Below, piece after piece: positions 47,172 through 59,689 of a stretch of 64,000 nt of DNA; position 1 is the first letter of the stretch, and each line of letters begins with the position of its first letter. This DNA is from Dermanyssus gallinae. Lineage: Eukaryota; Arthropoda; Arachnida; Mesostigmata; Dermanyssidae. Where the stretch lies: positions 366,001 through 430,000 of the forward strand of contig QVRM01003985.1 of the NCBI GenBank assembly GCA_003439945.1. Direction: 5' to 3'. The notes below the pieces were generated by a model, which did not search any database, had not been told where the DNA came from, and saw nothing but the letters and a program-made list of their open reading frames with translations. The position numbers and the translations under genes are program-made.

Positions 47172-48807
47172 GCTAATTCATCCTGCCGCCGTGGTCAGCG
47201 CTTGGTGTTCGTGTGGTTTGCGCCTACCGGCAAGTCTTACGCAAGTTTACTGTTTATGCCGCCCCGGCCAGAACTGTTTTGTCGTCGCAATCGTCGCTTT
47301 GTTTTGAGGACAAGAGAGCTACCTAGCTGGTAGTGGTGATACTAGCAGAGGAAGTCCAATAATAATAATAATAATAATCAACCTAACTGGTTCCACGATC
47401 ACAAAGAAGGACCACTTTGACAGCAGCAGCAGCAGCAGCCACTTAACTGGCAGCAGCTGCACTCGCTAGCACACGAACTAGAAGGCTCTGACGGATAGGC
47501 CGCGTCCGTGACGAACCGTGGTGGAATCCGTACGGTCGCTCGCTCGCAAAGCAAAGATGGGCCTGGTCGAATGATGTCGATTGGCCAACGTTCACCGCAG
47601 CCAGACTAGGAATCTCGAGGTCTAACTCAAATTAAACTAAAGCCAGCTAAACATTCGAGCTAAACGCGGATTAGGATCGGTTCGCTTCGGTTGGACTCGA
47701 CGGCGCCGACCCGAACGACTTTCTTTCCTCCGTTGGCCAACCACAGCCGCCGCCGCTTTAGAGGGCCTAGTCCGTAGTGGATGTCGATGGCCACACTTCC
47801 AATGCAGCATCGAGTTCGCCCACGTCGAATGGTTACAGCTGCTGAAAGCCACGTTGCCGCAGAACATTGAAATTAAAAAGAAGACAATGGCTGACCTCTG
47901 GTACTTGAACTTATTTTTCTTGTCGCCGTCGGCATCTCCCCCAGACAACTGCCGGCGCCCTATCTTTATAACTACGCCTAGAAAGCTTGCCGCTTGCTAA
48001 TTTTACATCTACGCCACCAACAAAAAGAAATCACAAAATGTATGCAACGAACAACCCCACCAACTAAATATGTTCTTGAAGATACATATTGAATATATAC
48101 GAAACGTGTGTACAGCGAGAAAACCTTGCCGCCGTTTCGGCTTCGTAACGTGGCACAAAACCACTTCTTATCTGTTACCAGATCACTCCTCTAACGAGAA
48201 TGCTTGATTTAGGTACACCAAAAACGGATAGTTTAATAATAGCCTAACGGATACGTCCGAGCACAGAACGAATCATAAACCAGTGACAACTCTTTCCAGG
48301 GTAGATCTCTGAGCTATAAAAACAACCTCCTTAAAAAAAATTAATTCTAGATCTCTGAGCTACAACGGCCTCTGCGCAAACTACAGATTCGCAAAATGCT
48401 GCTTTGAGAGCTACAATAACACGAAAATCAATAAAATGAAAGGCCGTAATTAGCTGGAGAAGGGAAGAGAGAAACTGCCAGAAGCCAATTCTCGTAAAAA
48501 GGCTTCATGCCGCCTAGACTAGCAAAATTTCTCAAGGATTCCCTGACAATGCCTTAAAATACTCTTCATCCAAAGCAAAGCCACTTAACAGGTAAATGCG
48601 TTGCTATTAAAGAGCAACTGAGGCCAGCGTAACCCTAATGGCAGGTTGTATGCCGCCAACCGCCTTTCGATGCATTTATCAACTTTGGCAGTATTCCTCC
48701 ACTAAACTTTCAATAGCTCAAAAATATGTACAAACATATTTCGAAGGCCAATCTTTGCCTTGTGATCTATTTGTTGGCCTAGCACAAATATGTTGCTTTA
48801 AAAACTA

Positions 48808-48844
<37 letters not shown>

Positions 48845-49261
48845 TGACCCTGGCTTCCCGCCGAAGCAGCTCGGCGCAATGGTCATATGATAGATGTCTG
48901 TCTAAAAATATTTTCGTCTAATGTTGTCGCTGTTGCTGTCGTTATTCTTGTTGTTGTTGTTGTTGCTGCTGCTGCTGCTGCTGCATGAAATGCTTCCTGT
49001 CTAGGTTATGCAATGAAACCCCGACATGTGCAAATGTCGACGTTCGAGAATAACGGGCGGGTTCTACTTGATCTTGCTGGAAGAGCAGCATTGTAACCAC
49101 GGCGCTCTGAGGAGACACCGTCCTCCGACACGAGACACAGCAGACGGGCTACAGGCAGGCGCTCGAATCAGCCGACAGATACTGTTGCAAGTGCTGATGT
49201 ACCTTTAGCGGGTCTTAGTGCGCGCGTCACGCATGCATAGCAAACTGCACACTGCAAAATA

Positions 49262-49317
<56 letters not shown>

Positions 49318-50557
49318 TGTGCCCCTATTGACGAAGCTACAGGCGCTGCTCGTCTGCCCGCCATAGCTAGCAACCTTCTATCCGTTAGGCCGTTGGCCTG
49401 CTTGATCGCCTTTTGGCGGCTCGTCGTCCCGAATAACTGACCTACTAAAAAGTTCTTCTAAATAGATAAATTGCTATTGGCGTGACATAGGTTCGTGTGC
49501 ACGCATATATATATATATATACATACACTGTACATCGGCCTTACGACATATTTGAGTCACGCTCGTATGAAAACATGTATGTTATTAATAAAACGCAGTT
49601 ATTAAAAATAATATATATATATATATATATAAAATCAAAAGAAGCGATTAGCATGCCTTATATTTGTTGTCATTGGCGTCAAATTGAAATCTCTGAGACT
49701 ACCGACCATTCCAGCTTAAACACGTGTCTGCGTTGGTTTTTAGCTAGCACAGTTTAAAGGACTTGACCTGTTCTATTTCTATATAGTGACCTACTACACA
49801 ATTGTATATACGGCATTATTATGTTCATCGCGGCCATCAGACCTCTACACAAGGAGTATCGACAACACCATTACCAGCAGCAGCAAGAGCAGCAGCGTGA
49901 TGGTGTTGTACTTTGCAGCCATGAATAGCGAATCGGTCCTAAAGCCCCAGGTCCTGGCACTGAGGTAGACGGACGACGCAGCGCCGAGCACCGCCCATCT
50001 ATCTGGTCGATACAACCCTTCGAGGGGGGGGGGGCGGCGAGGTGGCCCGGAAGGGGGGGGGGGGCAAATCTCCAATCCCCACTCGCCTTCAGACTATCTA
50101 ACAAACCTCCGACCGGATCCCCGTTAGAAGTAGTCAAGCAGGTATAGGCAAGCAGTCTAGCGAGTCGGGAGACAAGTATGGCCCAGGCCGGCCGGAATGG
50201 CCTTTCAGTTCGGTGTCCCCTTCCGTCACCCGCCATTTTTCCCAACAACGCCTTAACCCCCCATGCCACATAGCGACGACATCAGCAACAGCAGCAGCTT
50301 TACAGTCTTTTCGCAGAGTGCTTGACCTGATAGCCAGACTGTATGCGCCCCATGTACTAAGCGTACCACTCCTTTTACTACGACTGTTACTTCGACTACA
50401 ACGGCGGCTTACACCGTTGTTGTAACGAGTACAAATGTCACAGCTATTAGAGAGAACGACTTTGCGGCTTGGCCCGTATCCTCACTGGGACAGGCACTCG
50501 TGGCCGTTTAGCAGTAGTCCAGATTTAAATCCTCTGGATTACTATGTGTGGGCCTTT

Positions 50558-50594
<37 letters not shown>

Positions 50595-50800
50595 CGAGGC
50601 TGAGATGCAGCCACACTATCTACATAAAGAGATAAACAAATGTAATAACTATAAGAATATTATGAGCACTACGTAAAGCGCTGCATATATTAAACTTTAT
50701 ATTGTGCTACAATGCATTATCAAGCAGACACCCAGTCTAGAAAAAGAGCTTTGCCTAACCGGGGCGACGTAAAGTACCAGCTACCATTTTGCTTCGCGAA
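47172..50800. other. Stretch without a recognised gene
   Basis: (ATA)n at 47359-47379, CAG repeats near 47425, (TA)n at 48811-48842, 49264-49316, 49503-49520, 49610-49632 and 50562-50590, G-runs at 50025-50065, and TTG/CTG repeats near 48945-48985. The open frame ending at 47637 (minus) has a plausible acceptor but no recognisable product. Confidence 0.45.
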
Positions 50801-50812
50801 AATGTCATTTAC

Positions 50813-51001
<189 letters not shown>

Positions 51002-51183
51002 CGAGGTATCGCGACTTTTGAATTTTCGCGGGTTACGTATATTCGAATTTCGATTTTTTGTGGCGTTATGTTGGTACTTATGTCTCTCACTTATGCCGAC
51101 AAGCTCGGCCATTTTGAATGTTCACTTAATTGTTGACAGCTGCTTTGCTTGCACGTGTCTTCGATTTTTACCTATTCAAAAAA

Positions 51184-52455
51184 ATGGATCAAAGAACCTG
51201 TATCAAATTTTGTGTGAAAAACGAAATTAAGTGCGCGGATGCATTCCGAATGTTGACTGTGGCATACGGAGAAGCTACCTTGGACCGAAGCAACGTTTAT
51301 CGGTGGTACAAAATGTTCTCAGAAGGCCGAGAAGATGTGAACGACGAAGAGCGTGCCGGACGCCCGAGCACTTCAACAACAGACGAAAAAATTAATGAAG
51401 TGGAGAAAATGGTATTGGCCAATCGTCGAATCACCGTTAGAGAAGTTGCTGAGGACCTAAACATATCGATTGGCTCGTGCCATTGGATTTTTATCAATGA
51501 TTTGGGCATGAGACGGGTCGCCGCGAAATTCGTACCAAAATTGCTCAATTGCGACCAAAAACAGCATCGCATGAACATTGCTAATGAGATGTTGGACTCT
51601 GTCCGCGACGACCCAAATTTGCTCCAGAGGGTCATAACTGGTGACGAATCGTGGGCTTATGGTTATGACGTGGAAACCAAAGCTCAATCATCTCAATGGA
51701 AGCTGCCGCACGAACCAAGACCGAAAAAAGCGCGCCAAGTTCGGTCGAATGTGAAAGTTTTGCTGACAGTTTTCTTCGATTGCAGGGGCGTGGTGCATCA
51801 TGAGTTCTTGCCACAGGGTAGAACGGTCAATAAGGAATCTTACCTGCAAGTTATGCGCAATTTGCGCGAAGCAATCCGCCAGAAACGCCCCGGATTTGTG
51901 GAAGAACAAAAATTGGCTTTTGCACCACGATAACGCCCCCTTTTTTTTTTTTTTTTTTTTTTTTTTAGATTTCCCGTAAGGCAATTGCCCGTGTACGGAT
52001 TTTTTCATGTCATGGCTAAGTTTACTCCACTCCGGCATTTACCTTGTTTAAATTGGAAACCATGCAAACCAATTTAAGAGTGGCCGGTCTGGGGTTCGAA
52101 CCCAGTCCTCCCGAATGCAAGGCAAAGGCTTTGCCACTAAGCCACCCCTGCTCACACATCGTTGCTTGTGCGCGAGTTTTTGGCCAAAAACAACACACTA
52201 ATGATGCCGCAGCCACCGTATTCCCCAGATCTGGCCCCCTGTGACTTTTTCTTGTTCCCTAAACTGAAGAGGCCCATGAAAGGACGACGTTACGCTACGC
52301 TTGACGAGATAAAGACGGCATCGAAGGAGGAGCTGAACAAGATAAAAAAAAATGGTTTTTTGAAGTGCTTCGAAGATTGGAAAAACCGTTGGCACAAGTG
52401 TATAATATCTCATGGGGATTACTTTGAAGGGGACAAAATAGATATTCATGAATAA
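51184..52455 (+). pseudogene. Mariner transposase, broken by frameshift and SINE insertion
   Basis: From ATG 51184 the frame reads MDQRTCIKFCVKNEIKCADA, a helix-turn-helix region with ERAGRPSTSTT, then VITGDESWAYGYD (first catalytic Asp), TVFFDCRGVVHHEFLPQG and QVMRNLREAIRQKRP. One extra C in cgccccgg (about 51888-51892) shifts the frame, and it stops at 51933. In the original frame the sequence continues to HHDNAP (second Asp) and is cut there by the SINE at 51941-52148. It resumes as LLVREFLAKN, YSPDLAPCDFFLF (third Asp, 34 residues after the second once the SINE is discounted) and HGDYFEGDKIDIHE, with TAA at 52453-52455. In life the enzyme cuts and pastes the element at TA sites. This copy cannot make it. 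Confidence 0.93.
51941..52148 (-). mobile_element. tRNA-derived SINE, family B, inside the mariner
   Basis: On the minus strand it reads a nearly complete tRNA-like head: A box tggcttagtggcaaag and B box gggttcgaacccc in a ctggg/cccag T-stem. The 5' gggtggc can pair with gccactc. A body of about 110 bp follows, ending ggcaattgccttacgggaaa and then a 26-nt poly-A (poly-T at 51941-51966 on plus). It interrupts the transposase between the second and third catalytic Asp codons. Any target duplication is short, at most ccccc/cccct. Its body is unrelated to families A and C. Confidence 0.85.
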
Positions 52456-52509
52456 ATGAATAATTTTTGAAAAAACTCAAAGGTCCCGATACTTTTTGAA
52501 CACACCTCG

Positions 52510-52781
<272 letters not shown>

Positions 52782-52799
52782 TTAAACAGGAGTAGGTTT

Positions 52800-54420
52800 T
52801 GGAATGCCAGGGAAAGAAAGCTGTTCAATGTGGATTACTGAAATTCATAAATACAAATGTCTTACTGTATATATATGCGGCAAAAGGGCGTAGGCATACC
52901 AACCAATATCTGGAGCACTTCAGTCAAAACATATGTGCACGGCTGCAAACACGAACCGTCCAGTCACTTGCCTATTGATCTAAACAACGTATATTGCTAA
53001 GGCGTTTAAAGTAAACGCCATTTATGGTATTGCGCAGTGCATATCGCCCTTAGATCAACTTATTTAATTTAGACATTGTAGGCATATATATACATTGTAG
53101 GTATATATATATATATATATATATATGCCACGGCTCTACTTTCGAGCGGGGATACGAAATACAATTGACACGACTGAAGTTTCATGTCGCGCTGTTGGCA
53201 AACAGAGAAAACTGGTTACCACACAGTGAAAATGTTCATTTAACACAATAATAATAATAGTAATACTTTTTTAAACCGGGTTTATTATTACCATTATGAA
53301 CATGTATCACAATTACTAATCAATTCTTTCTATAACATCTATCCAATATTGCTCATATTATGATTGCTAATACTTATATTAATAAGACTAGTTACCGCCG
53401 CTTGACCACTACGCCGGTTACCAGGTTGCGGTATGCCTGCGAGGGCCAGTCGGCACTCGGTCTTTTGGCAGTCGACAGTTGCGCAGAGCAACTGCTACTG
53501 TTCATTCACCCAGCCTGTAACCTCGGTCAGATCTCTCACCATCGGTGAACCGATCGCTCAGTAAGCGTCTTGGGGGGGGCGGGGGGGGCAGTCGTGTACT
53601 GACTGATCCGCCCTATCTGATCGGCCCTGAGTCCGCTCTACGCAAAGCACACGGCAAAATCGATGATCGACAATGATGGCTGACTTACTTTGTTGTACTT
53701 TGCCCGACCACCGCCACTACTGCCACCCACAGACCCACACACAGCACACCGCAGATACGCATAGTACAACAAAGCAGCTATTTTCTCGCCAAGAACGGCG
53801 GGAGATGACCACGACCACAACAACAACAGCTACAGAAACAGCAACCACAGAACAATAACTATGATGCAGGCGGCGTTTAGCCCAAGCGAGTCCCGCTTAA
53901 CTGTAGCGTCTTCTTGTAGCTAGCGGTTATGCATGCCAGAACTCGCGTCGACGTTTGCGAAACGAGTACGCGAAAAATACGTGAAATGTATATATATATA
54001 TATATATATTTATATAAGATCAGTAGAATAGATATCCTAAACAATGGCAAGCAATTCAGCTGGGCAATCCACCTTCCGTACTGGACGAGAGGAGGATTAT
54101 TCCTACATAAACTGCATACATGGAGTATGTATCCAGTTATTGTAGGAAAAGCTGACTTCCCCTTTTGTCGTAGTGCAACTGTGGAATTGAATTATGCAAC
54201 ATACACACTTTGTATGTTGTAGTGCAACTGTAGAGGGACTGAGGCAATATAAGGGAAGAGGTACGAACGCTGTGCAGTTTTCAATACAGGGCGAAAGATA
54301 CTCGCTCCCTCGGATTGAGTACCTAGAATTGGCAAGTCCTCTTGAAACGGCTCATCACGCCTTATGAGCCCTGAGTTATGATAAAAACAATATTTGCATT
54401 TCAGCAGTGATTCCGTTTAA
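52800..54420. other. Stretch without a recognised gene
   Basis: Unique sequence with (TA)n at 53102-53126 and 53988-54010, and a G-run at 53570-53590. A small hairpin, gcaacatacacactttgtatgttgt, near 54197 lies between two copies of gtagtgcaactgt. Confidence 0.45.

Positions 54421-54422
<2 letters not shown>

Positions 54423-54481
<59 letters not shown>
54423..54481. repeat. (TA)n microsatellite
   Basis: About 59 bp of pure TA. Confidence 0.98.
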
Positions 54482-54484
<3 letters not shown>

Positions 54485-54693
54485 CCCGTAGGGGCACATA
54501 CTGACACGTGAGTGCTGTTTGCAAACCCGGTGTGGCTTGAGTTTTTCGCTCGAGACAGTATTACTGAATGCACTTGGTGCAAAGCGGTGGTAGTGCGACA
54601 TGGGAAATTGCTTCCTGTGCCAAGTGCTGCAAACCGCGTTAGCGTAAAAAACATTAAAAAGGCTGTGGTGATAAACAGCAATGGACTATAAAA

Positions 54694-54803
<110 letters not shown>

Positions 54804-54834
54804 GCTGACAGAAGCGGGTGACTTCTGTCCAATG

Positions 54835-55151
54835 CCTCCTGCTCTGTATACTCTGCAGTATAGTAGTGCAGTACCGTAGTCGTTACTACCCAGCAACGGC
54901 GGACAACAGCTCAACATCTCTTTCGTGATACTATTATAGGTGTCATACTGGGCAGCGTCGTATCTATTTTTATAGCTACCCCTACCTGTCTGCCTGCTTA
55001 CAGCAACCTCGATCGCTTTGTGGTAGCTAGGCAATAAAGGCTGCTGTTGCAATGCTATTGCAGAAATGGTGGCAGCAAGAAAAGCAGTTGTGATTATCAA
55101 GCCATTGATTGCTAAGGCTCTATCTAGCATCAACCAGATTGCCGGCTGTTG
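54835..55151 (-). other. Candidate exon, weakly tetraspanin-like
   Basis: A minus-strand open frame without simple repeats reads LDRALAINGLIITTAFLAAT (a hydrophobic helix of about 22 residues). A loop of about 55 residues ends in YNSITKEMLSCCPPLLGSND. A membrane helix followed by a loop with a Cys-Cys pair is the layout of helix 3 and the large loop of tetraspanins, although the usual Cys-Cys-Gly is Cys-Cys-Pro here. Acceptor-like ctcaacag lies near 55157, and there is no clear donor. The (TA)n tract ends the frame. It could be a real internal exon, a pseudogene or chance. Confidence 0.15.
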
Positions 55152-55537
55152 AGCTCTCGTTGTTTGGATTCGCCCTCAATCCAGATAGCAGAGATCCCTA
55201 TCGGGGGAACGCGATTCGCACCTCCACTGCAGTGCGAGAGCATCTTATCGAATCGTTACCGTCAAACGTGGGCGGTTGACGCTCAGACTCGGTATCAATA
55301 GGGACACGACTGCCGGCGACTGTGTCTGCCCTCCAGTAGATGCCGTACCGTGTGGGACTATTATTACTAGTATTATTGCTGCGTTGTTGATAATGCGAAC
55401 ATTTGTCCATCGTAATGGCTATGGTTTATCGTCATTAGGTACGAACTCTTAATGCACATGCTCATCACAGAACAATTGCGAATAAATGCTTGATGTTTGT
55501 CATTTTCCTCCGGTTCCGGTTGACATTTAAATATTTA

Positions 55538-55539
<2 letters not shown>

Positions 55540-55604
<65 letters not shown>
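55540..55604. repeat. (TA)n microsatellite
   Basis: About 65 bp of TA. Confidence 0.98.
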
Positions 55605-55607
<3 letters not shown>

Positions 55608-55639
55608 ATATATATAGATGACTGCGTAGTAAAGGCGTT

Positions 55640-57950
55640 CTACCAGTAAGCAAAAAAACATAGATATGATATTATGTTACTCAAATGTGGCCTTATATAT
55701 ATATATATATATATATGCTATGGATATGTCAAAATCTATGTGCAAATTGTGTCCGCACGACGTATGATGATACGTAAATCCGTAAGATGTCTCCCAGATA
55801 AAGGTTGTACCGTAACGCTTACGGTTTGTATCGTAACATCTTTATGAGCAGTTACTTGTTGGTGGCAGCAACATTGGCGATAAACTCGCTCCCGAACCTC
55901 GTACAGAACGCAAATGTCACGCTATTTTCTATATATAACTTAGGGTGCACCAATGTGCGGATTTTAGCTCGCGTCTACCACAACTGAATGCGATCCACCA
56001 CCATCGGCCTTTTCGGCGACATTCAATTCCATCGACTGGTGGCAACTGTATTTAAGCCGGCTCAATCTGGGTGACAAGAATGCGCTCCGCATAAAAGACC
56101 ATGTTTATCCGTACACCTCACAACAACCGTTACAGAGAGGAGTAAAGAAACATGAAGAGCAACATATATTTTTGAAGCCAGCTCAAGTATGGTCGAACGC
56201 TTTTGAAGGACCTTGGGCATTGTTGCAAAACTCACAACAAATCTTCATGGCCGGGGAGAGTGCAAAGAAAATAGATAGTGTGGAAGACAGCAATAGAAGG
56301 AGACCTGCTTGTGTTCTGCTTCCTTTCGGTACCTGAGGCTGACAAAAAATGCAATGGCGGAGTTATACCTAGTTTGTGCAGATTTTTTTTGTTTCTTTAT
56401 GTACCGGTAATACCAGTGAAGTTTGCCTGGCTAGAGTGCACAGTATTACGCTAGGTATAATTAGACAGCCGACAACACGTACTAAGCAATTGTCTCTCCA
56501 ACGGGAGATACGATCGCCAAGCATGTGTCCTGCTGCAGATATCCGCTCTGTGCATCGATGTGTAACGACGTGGGAACGCCAACGGAGCGTCCTGGACGTC
56601 CGATGGCAGAGAGCTATTAAACTATCAAGGTTGAAAACGTTGTTCGGAGAATAAGCGGGGTGCGGGGCGCCGGTTCGACACGGCACACAGACGCAAGGCG
56701 AGGTCAGGCGTCTCCTCCCATCTAGAAGACTAAATAATACAATTTTCTGATTTAAGCTACTATTATTATAATTATTATACTTCGGTTGTCGGCGTACGGT
56801 GTACGTGAGACGGTGTCTGTGGAGGGCTGCAGGTTACGGCCATGTTGGTGACTCGAGACTGTCGTTGCTATGCTCCGAAGCGAGGCCATTTGTTCTCCGC
56901 ACGACGGCCGTACAACGAGGGGCTGGAGGGCATTTCGACAAAAACAGCGACAGCGTAAACTGTAAGCAGGTCACATGCATAATATACGAACATATTTCTA
57001 CGTACCGGGCGACCACGCAACAACCAGCCGCAAGCCAGATGATGATGCTACAACAGCAACAGCGACCCACCCGCGGTGCTTGACCTTGCGACTGCAAGGC
57101 TTTCATCCAGCGCCTCCAAGACCACCACCGCCGAGAGGAGAAGATTGCAACCTTCTGTGTGCAAGATTGCAACCTTCTGTGTGCGAGGTTGCAACCTTGA
57201 AGTGAAAAAGAAACAGGAGTCGACGCTGTTCATCCACTTCCCTTCCTATACCTCCTCTCTTTTCCTCTCTCTCTCTCTAACATATCTTGTTCAGAGCGAA
57301 ATAGAGCATTTCTCTCCAGAAAAAAAGTGGTGGAAAAGCGATTTATTTCAAAAGCCCTCCAAATTCTTTTCGTCTCTCCCGTCTCAGGCTTAGTCGGCTC
57401 TCAGACATCTTCTAGGTTTTCCAAGATGTATTTCAGCAGAGAGAGCGAATCAGCAGCAACAGCAGTAGCAGTACCAGCAGAAGAATAGGAGAAAAAACAG
57501 GAAGCAACAGAAGACTGACACAACAATGGGCTGTGCCTGCATGTATATACAGTGACCTGCGCCTTGCTGACATAAGGGAGCCACGACTACAAATAAAAAG
57601 ACAGCTGTTTCGACAAAGCAAAAGAGAATGCGTCCACGCGAACGTGTTTTCAAATTAAACGACTTATAGGAAGCCATAAGCCCACTCAAGTGTGTTCCAA
57701 GCCTATATATACCGTTCGCGGTTTTTTAGCATGTTTGCGTTCATTTATGTATTGCGTTTCGTAAGGCCTCTCGCCAACCACAGTAAACCTCATTTAACAA
57801 GCAAGATTCTATGGCTCTTTTTTCAGCTGTTATACAACAACTTATTTGCCAAAGGCATTTTAGTACAAAGCAAACTTCGTTAGGCTAGGTGCCCCCGCTG
57901 ATCCGTTGAGCCGCATCTCCTTTACTATTGTTACCCGATCACGTTTCCGT
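55640..57950. other. Stretch without a recognised gene
   Basis: Unique sequence with (TA)n at 55694-55716, a 22-bp minisatellite at 57141-57198, a CT-rich patch near 57250-57280, and CAG repeats near 57450-57480. A B-box-like ggttcgacacgg near 56673 has no matching A box. Confidence 0.45.
57141..57198. repeat. 22-bp minisatellite with palindromic core
   Basis: aagattgcaaccttctgtgtgc is repeated exactly twice (57141-57162, 57163-57184), then comes a partial third unit gaggttgcaaccttgaag. The core rggttgcaacctt is self-complementary. Confidence 0.9.
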
Positions 57951-57959
57951 TGTGTCAAA

Positions 57960-58239
57960 ATGAGTAAAAAATCCTCGGATATTATGCAAGCGGATGACAT
58001 AGTAGCTGGCCCGCATCAATCTGAATGCTGTCAAGCGTGTAATAATCAAAGCTATAATAATCGACGACCAAAGGGACTTGAGGTAAATTACCGACTATTA
58101 ATTTGCTCGAGCAGTGTTTTCACCTTATATGAAATAGGTGAATTTATAATTAAAAAAATCAGTGTCTTTCATTTAGGGCGTGAAACTGTTGCAAACACTT
58201 GCTGTCAGAATGCCGACCGTTTGCTGGAGATACGATTAA
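57960..58239 (+). CDS. Candidate small two-exon gene (61 residues), unknown function
   Basis: ATG at 57960 in context tcaaaATGag opens a frame MSKKSSDIMQADDIVAGPHQ, with a Cys pair in HQSECCQACNNQSY. A donor-like GAG|GTAAAT at 58082/58083 and a pyrimidine-rich acceptor ctttcatttag|GGC at 58176/58177 would remove a 94-bp intron and add GVKLLQTLAVRMPTVCWRYD before a stop at 58237-58239. Codon content of exon 1 is not repetitive. The protein is not recognised. A transposase relic lies just downstream on the other strand, so this may instead be element-derived or chance. Confidence 0.2.
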
Positions 58240-58324
58240 AGAAGCATCCTTTTGCAATGAGCTGGCCACGCATTGCCTACATTGGTGTTCTTTTGATGAC
58301 ATGTCCAGTCCAAAATTTTACATA

Positions 58325-58725
58325 GTGGTGGCCGGATCTCCGTTATACAGCGTCTGAGCGCCCTTCCTTCCCGGCATGAATGCTCATAGGTTTGTTGCCA
58401 TAAACATTTGGCTTCTAAAATACCAGCACAATAAGTCCAACAGCGTTAAAATGCGCGACCGTTTTATGTGATAAGTCGCAAGTCGCGCCGTCCTGTTGAA
58501 CCCACATTGAGATCCATGTCGTCCAATTAAAAGATAAAAAACTGGGTTTTCATACCCCGATACCGCTCACTATTGATTGATCGTGCATTCCCGGCAGCGC
58601 CTGGTCCAATAATGCCTCCGGTGCAAAATCCGCACACGTTTGGGACGTATTTCCCTTTCATGAAGCTCATCTGGGTTTTTGTCGCTCGAAATGCAACAAT
58701 GTTCGGACTTCGTCTCATATGAAGA
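58325..58725 (-). pseudogene. Second mariner-like transposase relic
   Basis: On the minus strand, in shifted frames: [18 protein letters not shown], then INSERYRGMKTQFFIF, then WVQQDGATCD (about 58469-58508), then KPNVYGNKPMSI (about 58380-58415). The set GGIIGP, SERYR, QQDGATC(H) and VYxNKPxTI is typical of a mariner-like transposase group common in arthropods and distinct from the element at 51-52.5 kb. The segment that should hold the third catalytic residue (the PRSxDLxPxDFFLW area) is deleted between QQDGATCD and KPNVYG. No terminal repeats were identified. Confidence 0.65.
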
Positions 58726-58746
58726 TAATTTTGTTTAAAAACTCGC

Positions 58747-58753
58747 CTATATA

Positions 58754-58833
<80 letters not shown>
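58747..58833. repeat. (TA)n microsatellite
   Basis: About 87 bp of TA with one GTATA near 58758. It abuts the transposase relic. Confidence 0.97.
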
Positions 58834-58834
<1 letters not shown>

Positions 58835-58839
58835 CAAAA

Positions 58840-59216
58840 GCATAGATATCAGATCAAATTACGAGATGGATAACTAGGGTGACGCGTATACATGATTATG
58901 CAACTAGAATTATTGTGATAGTTCATAGTGCATTTGCCCTTTCCTGTGCTTAGTTATGACGTTACATGGATGCTGGCTGTTCAAGCGCATGACGATTTTG
59001 TGAAAACCAGCGTGGTAAATATTCAACCACCAAGCACATAATCTCGCAAATGCTGCCCAACCTGATCAAGAAGAAGATGTCAACAACGTTGTAGCAAAGG
59101 ACATAGACATATCTTATTCTGCTTGATTTTTACGATATACAAATTGCTATCGAAGGTATCAGTAGTTTTTCAAATTTCCCTACAAGTATAATTACAACAT
59201 ATATGCAAACCACTCC

Positions 59217-59252
<36 letters not shown>

Positions 59253-59640
59253 TTTAGACGGCAGATTTGCGTCAATGCATTTTCAGTCCCATAACAAAAG
59301 AGACGCTTACACTCACCAGCTACACTCAACAGACGCCTTCGCGCCTTATTGATCGAACATCAGAATGGCTTCTAATAGAACCTTACCTGAAAGAACAAAA
59401 GATATATGATAGGTTTATACAACTGAGTCATATATATATATATATACATACATACATACACACATACATATTAACGCATGTTTCTGCGTGTATAAGCACC
59501 CACGTTTAAAAATATACATTCTTCCGTTCGAAAATAAATATCTGCAAATAACGACAAATGGTGACGGACAAATCTACGCCAATATTGTCATAGTCGCATC
59601 ATAAACTCCCACGCATAGCTTACCACGTTCAACACATAAG
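58840..59640. other. Stretch without a recognised gene
   Basis: Unique AT-rich sequence with (TA)n at 59216-59251 and a TA/CATA compound repeat at 59430-59470. Confidence 0.45.
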
Positions 59641-59689
59641 CCTGCACAACTCTGCTGTTCCGCATCTCGCCAGCTAAGCTTTCAAACGG

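Larger units (their letters stand above)
51002..52509 (+). mobile_element. Tc1/mariner (D34D) element in a (TA)n tract, with nested SINE
   Basis: The element is bounded by the TA target duplication (51000-51001 and 52510-52511). The 3' end reads ctttttgaacacacctcg and the 5' end cgaggtatcgcgac. On comparison, the 5' terminal repeat lacks about 13 bp after cgaggt that the 3' repeat has. The total is 1508 bp, of which about 205 bp is a SINE, leaving roughly 1.3 kb, the normal mariner size. Both flanks are long (TA)n. One transposase gene lies inside. The 5'-repeat deletion, the frameshift and the SINE make it immobile on its own. Confidence 0.9.

Noticed and set aside
47637..47948. Minus-strand frame containing GGDADGDKKNKFKYQ with an acceptor-like cag upstream
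   Set aside because: Considered as an internal exon, but there is no identifiable family, no partner exon, and the later part becomes Arg-rich and low-grade.
56660..56700. B-box-like ccggttcgacacgg as a possible tRNA or SINE
   Set aside because: No A box 30-60 nt upstream and no second copy in the window.
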